Source of the DNA: Actinacidiphila yeochonensis CN732
GTDB lineage: Bacteria; Actinomycetota; Actinomycetes; Streptomycetales; Streptomycetaceae
DNA: 64,000 nt
Direction of reading: 5' to 3'
Assembly (NCBI RefSeq): GCF_000745345.1
Contig: NZ_JQNR01000005.1
Coordinates: 4,402,001-4,466,000, forward strand
Shown: piece by piece, positions 16,543 through 25,038 of the stretch
How the letters are laid out: every line of letters begins with the position of its first letter
Numbering within the stretch: position 1 is the first letter of the stretch
Notes under the pieces: generated by a model
Database searches by the model: none
What the model was told of the DNA's origin: nothing
The model's input: the letters and a program-made list of their open reading frames with translations, nothing else
Position numbers and translations under genes: made by a program

Positions 16543-16605
16543 GCCGTGCCCGGTGGCGGGGCGGGCGCGGGTCGGCGGATGCCGGGCCGCGGGGGCGCGG
16601 TGGCG

Positions 16606-16663
16606 TTGACAGTGGGTCACGGCGATCCTACGGTTCGAGGTACCTACTAAGCGGTCGCTCACG
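16606..16663 (+). promoter_or_regulatory. Sigma-70-type promoter and TetR-like operator upstream of fabG-like gene
   Basis: TTGACA (16606-16611) and TACGGT (16629-16634) are spaced by exactly 17 bp. Just downstream, ACTAAGCGGTCGCTCACG (16646-16663) contains AGCG-GT-CGCT inverted arms, like operators of TetR-type regulators of fatty-acid genes. A repressor bound there would block initiation. Confidence 0.72.
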
Positions 16664-16714
16664 CGGTCCCACGGGCGGCAGGGCGGCCACCGCACCCGGG
16701 CTGAGGAGTCACAC

Positions 16715-17476
16715 ATGTCCACCACCGAGCAGCGCGTCGCGATCGTCACCGGGGCCGCCCGCGGTATCGGCGCCGCCACCGCGGTGCGGCTGGCCGCCGA
16801 GGGCCGGGCCGTAGCCGTGCTCGACCTCGACGAGAGCGCCTGCAAGGACACCGTCTCGGCGATCACGGCGGCCGGCGGCCGGGCCGTCGCGGTCGGCGCG
16901 GACGTCTCCGACGAGGAGCAGGTGACCGCCGCCGTGGACCGGGTGGCTCGCGAGCTGGGGGCCCCGACCGTCCTGGTCAACAACGCCGGGGTGCTCCGCG
17001 ACAACCTGCTCTTCAAGATGTCGGTGGCGGACTGGGACACCGTGCTCGGGGTCCACCTGCGCGGCGCGTTCCTGATGACCCGCGCGGCGCAGGGGCACAT
17101 GGTCGACGCGAGGTTCGGGCGGGTGGTCAACCTCTCCTCGTCCTCCGCGCTGGGCAACCGGGGCCAGGCCAACTACTCCGCGGCCAAGGCCGGTATGCAG
17201 GGCTTCACCAAGACCCTCGCGATCGAGCTGGGCAAGTTCGGCATCACCGCCAACGCGGTCGCCCCCGGCTTCATCGCCACCGACATGACCGCCGCCACCG
17301 CCGCGCGCGTCGGCATGGGCTTCGAGGAGTTCCAGGCGGCCGCCGCCAGCCAGATCCCGGTCCAGCGCGTCGGCCGCCCCGAGGACGTGGCCAACGCCGT
17401 CGCCTTCTTCACCGGCGAGGACGCCGGGTTCGTCTCCGGCCAGGTGCTGTACATCGCCGGCGGCCCGCTCGACTGA
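16715..17476 (+). CDS. 3-oxoacyl-ACP reductase-like SDR (FabG family)
   Basis: A 253-aa classical short-chain dehydrogenase from ATG 16715 (GAGGAG upstream). NADP-binding TGAARGIG at 12-19, NNAG at 89-92, and the catalytic Ser143-Tyr154-Lys158 set in VVNLSSSSALGNRGQANYSAAKAG. DMTAATAARVGMG and the C-terminal FVSGQVLYIAGGPLD are typical of FabG-like reductases acting on 3-oxoacyl-CoA or -ACP. The promoter carries a TetR-type operator, which in actinobacteria commonly accompanies lipid-metabolism genes, supporting an acyl substrate. Exact substrate unproven. Confidence 0.9.
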   Translation: MSTTEQRVAIVTGAARGIGAATAVRLAAEGRAVAVLDLDESACKDTVSAITAAGGRAVAVGADVSDEEQVTAAVDRVARELGAPTVLVNNAGVLRDNLLFKMSVADWDTVLGVHLRGAFLMTRAAQGHMVDARFGRVVNLSSSSALGNRGQANYSAAKAGMQGFTKTLAIELGKFGITANAVAPGFIATDMTAATAARVGMGFEEFQAAAASQIPVQRVGRPEDVANAVAFFTGEDAGFVSGQVLYIAGGPLD

Positions 17477-17664
17477 CGCCGGCTCCGTCCTCCCCACCCG
17501 GCGGGCCGGGGCCGGGCCACCACCCCCGGCCCCCGGCTCCGGCCGCCCGGCACCCGCGCCCCCGAGACCGCCGTCCGGACGACACCAGCCCCCGAGCGGC
17601 TCCCGGGGACCGGCCCCTGAACGGCCCCCGACCAGCCCACGAACAGCGAAGGCACCGCACCGCC

Positions 17665-18480
17665 ATGACCGAGAACCCCCAGGACCCCCAGGCCGGCCAC
17701 CTCCCCGAGGACACCGGGGACCCCAGGCCCGCCGCGGACACCGGACGGGTGGCCCTGATCACCGGAGCCAGCCGCGGTATCGGCTTCGGTATCGCCCAGG
17801 CCCTGGTGGCCCGCGGCGACCGCGTCTGCGTCACCGGCCGCAACGAGGACGCGCTCAGGGAGGCCGTCGAACGGCTCGGCCCCGGACGCGCCATAGGCGT
17901 CGCCGGCAAGGCGCACGACGAGGCGCACCAGGCCGCCGCCGTGGAACGGACGATGGAGGCGTTCGGCCGCGTCGACCACCTGGTCAACAACGCGGGCACC
18001 AACCCCGTCTACAGCCTGCTCGCCGAGGTCGACCTGGCCGTGGTCCGCAAGGTCTACGAGACCAACGTCGTCTCCGCGCTCGGCTTCGCGCAGCAGACCT
18101 GGAAGGCCTGGCAGAAGGAGAACGGCGGCGCCATCGTCAACATCACCTCCGTCGCCGGCCTGACGCCCTCCCCCTTCATAGCCGCCTACGGGATGAGCAA
18201 GGCCGCCATGGTCAACCTCACCGTCCAGCTCGCCGCGGAGATGGCGCCGGCGGTGCGGGTGAACGCGATCTCCCCGGCCGTGGTCAAGACCCGGTTCGCC
18301 GCCGCGCTGTACGAGGGGCGGGAGGCGGAGGCGGCCGAGGGCTACCCGATGAAGCGGTTGGGCGTCCCGGAGGACGTCGCCGGGGCCGCGGCGTTCCTGC
18401 TGTCCGACCAGGCCGGGTGGATCACCGGCCAGAACCTCGTGGTGGACGGCGGCCTCTTCCTGCGCGCCGGCAACGTCTGA
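17665..18480 (+). CDS. SDR family oxidoreductase
   Basis: A 271-aa protein from ATG 17665. After a 25-residue acidic/Pro-rich lead it has TGASRGIG (33-40), NNAG (108-111) and catalytic Ser162-Tyr175-Lys179 (NITSVAGLTPSPFIAAYGMSK). AISPAVVKTRFAAALYEGRE and GWITGQNLVVDGG complete the classical fold. It follows the FabG-like gene by 188 bp in the same direction and may act on a related substrate or be a paralogue. Cofactor preference is likely NADP, judging from TGRN after strand 2. Confidence 0.87.
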   Translation: MTENPQDPQAGHLPEDTGDPRPAADTGRVALITGASRGIGFGIAQALVARGDRVCVTGRNEDALREAVERLGPGRAIGVAGKAHDEAHQAAAVERTMEAFGRVDHLVNNAGTNPVYSLLAEVDLAVVRKVYETNVVSALGFAQQTWKAWQKENGGAIVNITSVAGLTPSPFIAAYGMSKAAMVNLTVQLAAEMAPAVRVNAISPAVVKTRFAAALYEGREAEAAEGYPMKRLGVPEDVAGAAAFLLSDQAGWITGQNLVVDGGLFLRAGNV

Positions 18481-18593
18481 ACGGGACGCCGGCCGAGGGG
18501 AGGGCGGGGGAGTGTCGGTGGTCGGCGGTACGTTCTCCTGGAGAGAGGTCCGCGACCCGCGCCACCCGATCATCCGCACCGGAGGTTCCCGAC

Positions 18594-19274
18594 GTGCCCA
18601 GCATGCTGCCCGACTCCTGGCAGGCCGTTGTCGGCGGGGAGTTGGACAAGCCCTACTTCCAGCAGCTCACCGAGTTCGTCGAGGCCGAGCGGGGGACGCA
18701 CCAGGTCTTCCCGCCCCGCGACGAGGTGTTCGCGGCGCTGGAGGCCACCCCGTTCGAGGAGGTGAAGGTCCTCGTCCTGGGCCAGGACCCGTACCACGGG
18801 GAGGGCCAGGGGCACGGGCTGTGCTTCTCCGTGCGGCCGGGCGTGCGCACGCCGCCCTCGCTGCGGAACATCTTCAAGGAGCTCAAGGACGAGTTCGGCT
18901 ACCCGGTCCCCGACAACGGCTACCTCATGCCGTGGGCCCGCCAGGGGGTGCTGCTGCTCAACGCGGTGCTCACCGTCCGCCAGGCGGAGGCCAACTCACA
19001 CAAGGGCAAGGGCTGGGAGAAGTTCACCGACGCCGTGATCCGGGCGGTCTCGGAGCGCGAGCAGCCCGCCGTCTTCGTCCTGTGGGGCAACTACGCCCGC
19101 AAGAAGCTCCCGCTGATCGACACCTCCCGGCACACGGTCATCGAGGGCGCGCACCCCTCGCCGCTGTCGGCCAAGCTCTTCCTCGGCAGCAAGCCGTTCG
19201 GGCGGATCGACGAGGCGCTGAAGGCCCAGGGGCACGAGCCGATCGACTGGCGCGTCCCGGACCTCTCCCGGTGA
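18594..19274 (+). CDS. ung: Uracil-DNA glycosylase, family 1
   Basis: A 226-aa protein from GTG 18594, preceded by GGAGG at 8-bp spacing; a longer frame has no family similarity upstream. It removes uracil from DNA in base excision repair. Motif A GQDPYHGEGQGHGLCFSVRPG (catalytic Asp65, Tyr67), LLNAVLTVRQ, the uracil-recognition VLWGNYARK and motif B HPSPLS (His187) are all present, ending DWRVPDL. Length matches bacterial Ung. A hairpin terminator follows the stop. Confidence 0.95.
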   Translation: MPSMLPDSWQAVVGGELDKPYFQQLTEFVEAERGTHQVFPPRDEVFAALEATPFEEVKVLVLGQDPYHGEGQGHGLCFSVRPGVRTPPSLRNIFKELKDEFGYPVPDNGYLMPWARQGVLLLNAVLTVRQAEANSHKGKGWEKFTDAVIRAVSEREQPAVFVLWGNYARKKLPLIDTSRHTVIEGAHPSPLSAKLFLGSKPFGRIDEALKAQGHEPIDWRVPDLSR

Positions 19275-19280
19275 CCTCCT

Positions 19281-19319
19281 GACCCCCGGCGGCGCACCCC
19301 GCGCGCGCCGCCCGGGGTC
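19281..19319. terminator. Hairpin terminator between ung and the convergent lipoprotein gene
   Basis: Arms 19281-19295 and 19305-19319 pair over 15 bp with a single mismatch and a 9-nt loop. The right arm overlaps the stop codon of the opposite gene. Confidence 0.65.
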
Positions 19320-19953
19320 AACGACCGTACGCCCGCCGGCAGATGGTGGCAGCCTGGCTGCCGGGCGCCCAGCCGCCGTAGGACTGGCCGAGCCGGCAGA
19401 TGTCGGGGGTGGAGCGGCTCCTGCCCCGCAGCGCGGGGCCGTGCCCGACGGACTCCAGAGCCTCCGCCCCCTGCCGTGCGGCCGCACCGCCGCCGGAAGG
19501 TGCCGCTCCGGCCGCGGTGCCCGGTGCCTTCCGGCTCCCGGAGGACGGTGCGGGCGGTTCGGCGGTGGCCAGTACCCGGTGTTCGGGGGCGGGCGCCGTC
19601 CACTCCTCGTCCGGCCGGGCCGCCGCCGCGCCGTGCGAAGCCGCAGGACGGGCCGCGGCGCCCGGCGCCAGGGGCCGCCCCGACACCTCCGTGCACCCCG
19701 CGAGCCCGGCGCACACCGCGATCGACGCCGCCGCCAGAGGCAGAGCGGACCGCCGCCATCGGGAGACCGGGTGAGCGGGGGCGGTCCTGGGTGGACGCGC
19801 CCATGGCGGACGGCCTCCCCCGGATCGACCTTCGGCCGCTCCCGCTCCCGAGCCGGACGCCGTCAGAGGAACGGCGGGTGGAGCAGGGCGTGAGGGCGCA
19901 ACAGGCGTACAGAGCTGGGCAAGCAGCGTGAAAAGGCTGGTACGGCAACGCAC
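19318..19953 (-). CDS. Putative lipoprotein, C-terminal domain conserved
   Basis: The open frame from GTG 19953 encodes 211 aa. RRSALPLAAASIAVCAGLAGC followed by TEVSG is a lipoprotein signal with a LAGC lipobox, but it starts about 60 residues in, so either the true start is downstream with an unusual codon or the N-terminus is extended; no good internal ATG/GTG/TTG was found. The middle is low-complexity Ala/Pro/Gly. The C-terminal DICRLGQSYGGWAPGSQAATICRRAYGR, with paired Cys, looks conserved and compact. Probably an exported cell-envelope protein of unknown function. Confidence 0.6.
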   Translation of the reverse strand: MRCRTSLFTLLAQLCTPVAPSRPAPPAVPLTASGSGAGAAEGRSGGGRPPWARPPRTAPAHPVSRWRRSALPLAAASIAVCAGLAGCTEVSGRPLAPGAAARPAASHGAAAARPDEEWTAPAPEHRVLATAEPPAPSSGSRKAPGTAAGAAPSGGGAAARQGAEALESVGHGPALRGRSRSTPDICRLGQSYGGWAPGSQAATICRRAYGR

Positions 19954-20174
19954 CTGGACAACTCAACCGCAACCGGAAGCCCGGCGCCATTCCCCGCACG
20001 GGTGAACCCTGAGGCATCCCGTAGGCTGCGTGATCAAGGAACCCGTCGGCGGCGGGCGACCGGGCCGGCAACGGACGGGCTCCGGACCGGCTCCGGACCG
20101 GCGGCGGAGCGGCACCGGGCCGGCGGCGGCCCCTGGCAGTCCCGGCACAACCCGCAGCAGACAGGAGCACCCCC

Positions 20175-21104
20175 ATGGCACGCGGCAGGGCACCGTTGAG
20201 GATCGGCGTCATCGGGCTCGGCGACATCGCGCGGAAGGCCTACCTGCCCGTGCTGGCCGCCCAACCCGGCCTGGAGCTCCACCTGCACACCCGCACGCCG
20301 GCCACCCTGCACGCGGTGGGCGACGCCCACCGGCTGCCGCACCGGCACACCACCCTGGACGACCTCCTCGCCGCGGACCTGGACGCCGCCTTCGTCCACG
20401 CCCCGACCGGCGACCACGTCGCCATCGGCACCCGGCTGGTCGAGGCCGGCGTGCCGCTCTACGTCGACAAGCCGCTGGCCTACGACGCCGACGGCGCCCG
20501 CGCGCTGGTGGACCTCGCCGAGCGGCGCCGGGTGCCCCTCATGGTGGGCTTCAACCGCCGCTACGCGCCCGGCTACACGCAGTGCCTGGACCACCCCCGC
20601 GACCTGGTCCTGATGCAGAAGAACCGGGTGGGCCTGCCCGAGGACGTCCGCACGGTGGTCTTCGACGACTTCGTGCACGTGGTCGACACCCTCCGCTTCC
20701 TGGCCCCCGGCCCGGTCGAGCAGGTGCTGGTATCCGCCCGGGTGCGGGACGGCCTGCTGCACCACGTGGTGCTCCACCTGTCCGGCGACGGCTTCACCGC
20801 GATCGGCTCGATGAACCGGATGAGCGGCTCCACCGAGGAGAGCCTGGACGTCAGCGGCGCCGACGCCCGCCGCCAGGTGCTCAACCTCGCCGAGGTGGTG
20901 GACCACCGCGGCCAGCCGACCCTCCGGCGGCGCGGCGACTGGGTGCCCGTGGCCCGCCAGCGCGGCATCGAGCAGATCACCCTCGCCTTCCTCGACGCCG
21001 TCCGCGAGGGCACCGTGCTGGACGGCCGCGACGCGCTGCGCACCCACGAGCTGTGCGAGCGGATCGTCGCCGAGATCACCGGAGAGCCGGTCACCCGCGC
21101 CTGA
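20175..21104 (+). CDS. Gfo/Idh/MocA family oxidoreductase
   Basis: A 309-aa protein from ATG 20175 (CAGGAG upstream). Residues 8-25 are the Rossmann start RIGVIGLGDIARKAYLP; VDKPLAYDADGA (97-108) carries the conserved Lys-Pro of the family active site (EKP in most members, DKP here); GFNRRYAP and DDFVHVVDTLRFL follow in the substrate domain. Members reduce or oxidise sugars or cyclitols with NAD(P). No sugar genes adjoin it, so the substrate is unknown. It is monocistronic as judged by its surroundings. Confidence 0.88.
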   Translation: MARGRAPLRIGVIGLGDIARKAYLPVLAAQPGLELHLHTRTPATLHAVGDAHRLPHRHTTLDDLLAADLDAAFVHAPTGDHVAIGTRLVEAGVPLYVDKPLAYDADGARALVDLAERRRVPLMVGFNRRYAPGYTQCLDHPRDLVLMQKNRVGLPEDVRTVVFDDFVHVVDTLRFLAPGPVEQVLVSARVRDGLLHHVVLHLSGDGFTAIGSMNRMSGSTEESLDVSGADARRQVLNLAEVVDHRGQPTLRRRGDWVPVARQRGIEQITLAFLDAVREGTVLDGRDALRTHELCERIVAEITGEPVTRA

Positions 21105-21348
21105 TCCACCGCCGGCGCCGTGACCGCGAGGGCTCACCGGGTTCCGGTGCCCCGAGGGACCACCGCGGCCGCCAAGCCGCCGGGCTCGCGCACGGGTCCG
21201 CGGAGCCGACACCGAAGTGGCGCCGGGCCCCTCCCGGAAACCCCGCTCGTGGACGTCCAGGCTGCCCTCGTCGCGGGCGGCGGCTCCACCCCGCCGAAGA
21301 TCCGGGGGGCGACGCCCGCCCGGCTCGCGCCGGGTCCTGGACGGTCGG

Positions 21349-21770
21349 TCAGCCGCAGCTTCGGCGTGCCCACCATCCGTCGTCGGCTGGAGCGAAGGGG
21401 TCGGGCCGGCTTCGCGGGAGGGAGAGGTCGTCAAGGGGTTCGACCGCGCGCCGTAGTTCACGGGCGGGTCGCGGCGGGAGCGCGTGCAGAGCGGTTTCGA
21501 GGACCGAGTGTTCCTCGCTGGAGTGGACGGGGTGGCACAGCGGGCACCCGCAGCCGCCCGAGAGGGCGAGCGCCGGCCGGCGGGCTGTCCGGGACCACTC
21601 CCGCAGGGCCTGCGCGACCGCGCCGGGCCACAGCCGCTGGTGTTCCAGGAGGACGACCGCCGCGGCGAGAGTGCCGGCGGCGCGGGCAGCCCCGGCGCGC
21701 GGCGGGCTGGTGGTCGGTTGCTCCGCCGGGTGCCGGCGGCGCGGAGCTCGGACGGCCGTCTACGCGGCAT
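21349..21770 (-). pseudogene. Small CxxCH protein, coding frame broken by one missing base
   Basis: From ATG 21770 (GGAAAGGA upstream) the frame reads MPRRRPSELRAAGTRRSNR, then loses protein character near 21660. One frame over, the sequence continues AAAVVLLEHQRLWPGAVAQAL, SGGCGCPLCHPVHSSEEHSVLETALHALP and PDPFAPADDGWWARR to a stop at 21349. Total length is 422 nt, one short of a multiple of three, so a single base is missing around GGCACTCTCGCC. The repaired product is about 140 aa with a CGCPLCH cluster. Family recognised only as a Streptomyces hypothetical. Sequencing error and true frameshift cannot be told apart here. Confidence 0.6.
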
Positions 21771-21895
21771 CGTCCTTTCCGTGTCGGCTGTTGACCGGCC
21801 CAGTGTGCCAACCGCTTCCCGCCGGTCGTCCTCGGGCTGGTCGTTCGAGGCCGCTGGTGAGCGCGCGGCAGCCGAGTGCTGACGGCGGGAGGGCC

Positions 21896-22455
21896 CTACA
21901 CGTCCTCCTCGCCGAACCCGCCGCCCAGCGCCGCCGCCCGGGCGTCCTGCGCCACGGCCCGCTGGCGGACCGTCACCACCGCGGCCGTGGCGGCCGCGGC
22001 CGCGGCGAACGCGGAGACGATCACCCACGGGCGGTCCATGCAGTGCCCCGTCACCGAGTCCAGGGAGTACTGCCCCGGGCCGGCCAGGCCGAGGGCGGCG
22101 GCCGTCCAGCCCAGGAACGCCGGGTACTCGAAGCCGCCCGACATCGCGAAGAAGCCGGCCGGGACGTGCACGGTGACCGCGCCCGCCATCGCGCCGGCCG
22201 CCGCCGCACCGGCCGCGGGGGTGGCCAGCCCGAGGGCGAGCAGCGCGCCGCCCCCGCCTCGCCCAGGCCCGCGGCCAGCGCGGCGGGCTTGCCCGGCCGG
22301 AAGCCCATGTGCTCCATCGCCCCGGAGGTCGCCTCCAGACCGCCCCCGCCGAACCAGCCGAACAGCTTCTGCGCCCCGTGGGCGAACAGCACCGACCCCG
22401 CGCCCAGCCGCAGCGCGAGCAGTCCCAGGTCCTTGCGGCAGTCGGACGACGCCAT
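21896..22455 (-). pseudogene. DoxX family membrane protein, frameshifted
   Basis: Starts at ATG 22455 (MASSDCRKDLGLLALRLGAG) and shows the DoxX opening SVLFAHGAQKLFGWFGGGGLEATSGAMEHMGFRPGKPAALAAGLGEAG. At about 22250 the reading frame slips: the next frame gives GALLALGLATPAAG, then AGAVTVHVPAGFFAMSGGFEYPAFLGWTAAALGL and a stop at 21896. A G-run at the junction lacks one G (560 nt total, one short). The repaired protein is 186 aa with four membrane helices. DoxX proteins take part in redox or thiosulfate-related membrane functions; role here unknown. Likely a consensus error rather than decay. Confidence 0.72.
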
Positions 22456-22676
22456 GACCGCACCTCTCCGTCCCGGGCCCGGCCCGGCGCGCGGACCCCG
22501 TCCTGCCCAGTGTGTGCGGGTGCGGCCGGTCCGTCCGGCCGGGTGGGTCCGTTCGGGGGACCCGCGGCCCGCCGTGACCGGCCGGCGGGGCGGCCCGCGG
22601 CGATCGGCGCGCGGCTCGGTGAGGCGGGCGGGGGGCGATCGGCGCGCGGCTCGGAGAGGGGGCCGGGCCGGTACGG

Positions 22677-23273
22677 TCAGGCCTGCCGGTTCCAGGCGGT
22701 CAGCACGTGCCGGCCGTGCTCGACGCCCAGCCGGCTGACGGTGCCGGTGGCGAGCTGGAAGAGGGCGCCGTCGGCCGGCGGCAGCCCCAGGCGGCGCGCC
22801 GTGAGCACCCGCAGGAAGTGCGCGTGCGACACCAGGACGACGTCGCCGCCGTCGCCGTTGATGAACGCCGCCTCCACCCGGGCCAGCACCCGGTCGGCCC
22901 GCTCGCCGACCTGCTCCGGGGTCTCCCCCGGGTGGCCCTCCGGCCCCGGCGCGACCCCGTCGGCCCAGATGTCCCAGCCCGGACGGCCGCGGTGGATGTC
23001 GTGCGTGGTGACGCCCTCGTAGCCGCCGTAGTCCCACTCGTGCAGGTCGGGGTCGACCCGCACCCGGTCCAGACCGGCCAGCTTCGCGGTCTGCTGGGCG
23101 CGCTGGAGGGGGCTGGCGATGACGCAGGAGACGTGACGGGAGGCCAGCAGCGGGGCGAGGGAACGGGCCTGCTCCTCGCCGTCCGGTGTCAGCGGCAGGT
23201 CCGTGTAGCTCGTGTGCTGTCCCGACAGCGTCCACTCGGTCTCGCCGTGCCGGATCAGGACCAGCTCACCCAT
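22677..23273 (-). CDS. Histidine phosphatase family protein (phosphoglycerate mutase-like)
   Basis: A 198-aa protein from ATG 23273 behind CAGGAGGTG. The catalytic RHGE motif is at 8-11 (LVLIRHGETEW); a second conserved arginine is in ASPLQRAQQTA; an acidic catalytic residue follows in HEWDYGGYEG, and the second His in VVLVSHAHFLRVL. These define the two-histidine phosphatase core. The absence of mutase-specific insertions favours a phosphatase acting on a small phospho-compound. Monocistronic. Confidence 0.9.
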   Translation of the reverse strand: MGELVLIRHGETEWTLSGQHTSYTDLPLTPDGEEQARSLAPLLASRHVSCVIASPLQRAQQTAKLAGLDRVRVDPDLHEWDYGGYEGVTTHDIHRGRPGWDIWADGVAPGPEGHPGETPEQVGERADRVLARVEAAFINGDGGDVVLVSHAHFLRVLTARRLGLPPADGALFQLATGTVSRLGVEHGRHVLTAWNRQA

Positions 23274-23512
23274 AGGACACCTCCTGTTGCGCCGTGCGCG
23301 TTCCCCCCGGCGATCATAAACGGCACGTCCGCCGGGGTTCGGTGCGTGCCGCCGTTCGGTGAACAGCCAGCGGTGCGAAAGGCTTCCCCTCACGCACCGT
23401 CAGTACGATGAGGTGCGGGCGCCCCCGCCGGCCGGCACGCCCGCGGCCCGGCGCCGCTCCCGTGGCGGCCGGTCCGCGCCGGACCGGCCAAGCGACCAGT
23501 ACAGGAGCCGGA

Positions 23513-24943
23513 ATGAACGACGCACCCCGCCCTTACGACGTAGTCGTCATCGGAGCGGGACCGGTCGGGGAGAACCTGGCGGACCGCACCCGCGCGGCCG
23601 GGCTGAGCACCGTGATCGTGGAGAGCGAACTGGCCGGCGGCGAGTGCTCCTACTGGGCGTGCATGCCCAGCAAGGCGCTGCTGCGGCCGGTGATCGCCCG
23701 GGCCGACGCGCGGCGGCTGCCGGGCCTGGCCGGGGCGGTGGCCGGGCCGCTGGACTCCGAGCAGGTCCTCGCCCGGCGCGACGAGTTCACCTCGCACTGG
23801 AAGGACGACGGCCAGGTCGCCTGGCTGGAGTCGGCCGGCATCGACCTGGTGCGCGGCCGGGGCCGGCTGGACGGCCCGCGCCAGGTCGTGGTGGACACGC
23901 CGGACGGCGGCACGGTGCGGCTGACCGCCCGGCACGCGGTCGCCGTGTGCACCGGCACCACCGCGGCGCTGCCGGACCTCCCCGGGCTGGCCGACGTCGA
24001 GCCCTGGACCAGCAGGGAGGCCACCAGCGCCAAGAAGGTGCCGGAGAGCCTGGTGGTGGTCGGCGGGGGCGTGGTGGCCGTGGAGATGGCCACCGCATGG
24101 CAGGCGCTGGGCGCGCGCGTCACCGTACTGGTGCGCGGCGGCGGCCTGCTGGCCCGGATGGAGCCGTTCGCCGGGGAGCTGGCGGCCGACGCGCTGCGGG
24201 AGGCCGGGGCCGAGGTGCGGTTCGGTGTGTCGGTCACCTCCGCCGTGCGGGAGGGCCGCCAGGTGCGGGTGGGCCTGGACGACGGCGGTGAACTGAGCGC
24301 GGACGAGATCCTCTTCGCCGTCGGGCGGGATCCGCACACCGGCGGGATCGGCCTGGACACGGTGGGGCTCACCCCGGGCGGCTGGCTGGAGGTCGACGAC
24401 ACCTGCCGGGTGACGGCCGTCGCGGACGGCTGGCTCTACGCGGCCGGCGACGTCAACCACCGGGCGCTGCTGACCCACCAGGGCAAGTACCAGGGGCGGA
24501 TGGCGGGTGCGGCCATCGCCGCCCGGGCCAAGGGCGAGCCGGTGGACGACGCGCCCTGGGGCTCCTGCGTGGCCACCGCCGACCACGCGGCGGTGCCGCA
24601 GGTCGTCTTCACCGACCCGGAGATCGCCTCGGTGGGGCTCACCGCGGCGGAGGCGGAGCGGTCCGGGGCGCGGGTGCGGGTGGTCGACTACGACCTCGCC
24701 CAGGTGTCCGGCGCGAGCCTCTACGGCGACTCCTACCGGGGGCGGGCGCGGATGGTGGTGGACCTCGACCGGCAGGTGCTGCTCGGCGTCACCTTCGTCG
24801 GACCGGGCGTCGGGGAGCTGCTGCACTCCGCGACGGTCGCGGTGGCCGGCGAGGTCCCGGTGGCGCGGCTGTGGCACGCGGTCCCGGCCTACCCGACGAT
24901 CAGCGAGGTGTGGCTGCGGCTGCTGGAGACGCTGCGCGGCTGA
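23513..24943 (+). CDS. FAD-dependent pyridine nucleotide-disulfide oxidoreductase
   Basis: A 476-aa protein from ATG 23513 (CAGGAG). FAD-binding GAGPVGE at 14-20; redox-active disulfide C45-SYWA-C50 followed by MPSKALLRP; a second dinucleotide fold VVVGGGVVAVEMATAW; AAGDV near the FAD tail; and a C-terminal dimerisation domain (VFTDPEIASVGLTAAEAE, PAYPTISEVW). The layout is that of dihydrolipoamide dehydrogenase or mercuric-reductase-like enzymes, but the C-terminal His-x4-Glu of lipoamide dehydrogenase is replaced by PAYPTISE and no HMA domain is present. The substrate disulfide is unknown. Monocistronic. Confidence 0.92.
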   Translation: MNDAPRPYDVVVIGAGPVGENLADRTRAAGLSTVIVESELAGGECSYWACMPSKALLRPVIARADARRLPGLAGAVAGPLDSEQVLARRDEFTSHWKDDGQVAWLESAGIDLVRGRGRLDGPRQVVVDTPDGGTVRLTARHAVAVCTGTTAALPDLPGLADVEPWTSREATSAKKVPESLVVVGGGVVAVEMATAWQALGARVTVLVRGGGLLARMEPFAGELAADALREAGAEVRFGVSVTSAVREGRQVRVGLDDGGELSADEILFAVGRDPHTGGIGLDTVGLTPGGWLEVDDTCRVTAVADGWLYAAGDVNHRALLTHQGKYQGRMAGAAIAARAKGEPVDDAPWGSCVATADHAAVPQVVFTDPEIASVGLTAAEAERSGARVRVVDYDLAQVSGASLYGDSYRGRARMVVDLDRQVLLGVTFVGPGVGELLHSATVAVAGEVPVARLWHAVPAYPTISEVWLRLLETLRG

Positions 24944-25013
24944 GCCGGCGGTACGGCGCGCCCCGCGGCTTCCACCGCTGAGCGCGCCCTGCGCGCGGCT
25001 CCGGGTACCCCGT

Positions 25014-25038
25014 GCGCCGCGGGCTCAGCCCGCGGCGC
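25014..25038. terminator. Palindromic terminator overlapping a stop codon
   Basis: GCGCCGCGGGCT (25014-25025) and AGCCCGCGGCGC (25027-25038) are perfect arms around one base. The stop codon of the minus-strand GNAT gene lies in the centre, and it also follows the plus-strand oxidoreductase. Confidence 0.55.

Noticed and set aside
22707-23411. Plus-strand frame opposite the histidine phosphatase
   Set aside because: Antisense shadow; the minus strand has the RHGE catalytic motif and a strong ribosome site.
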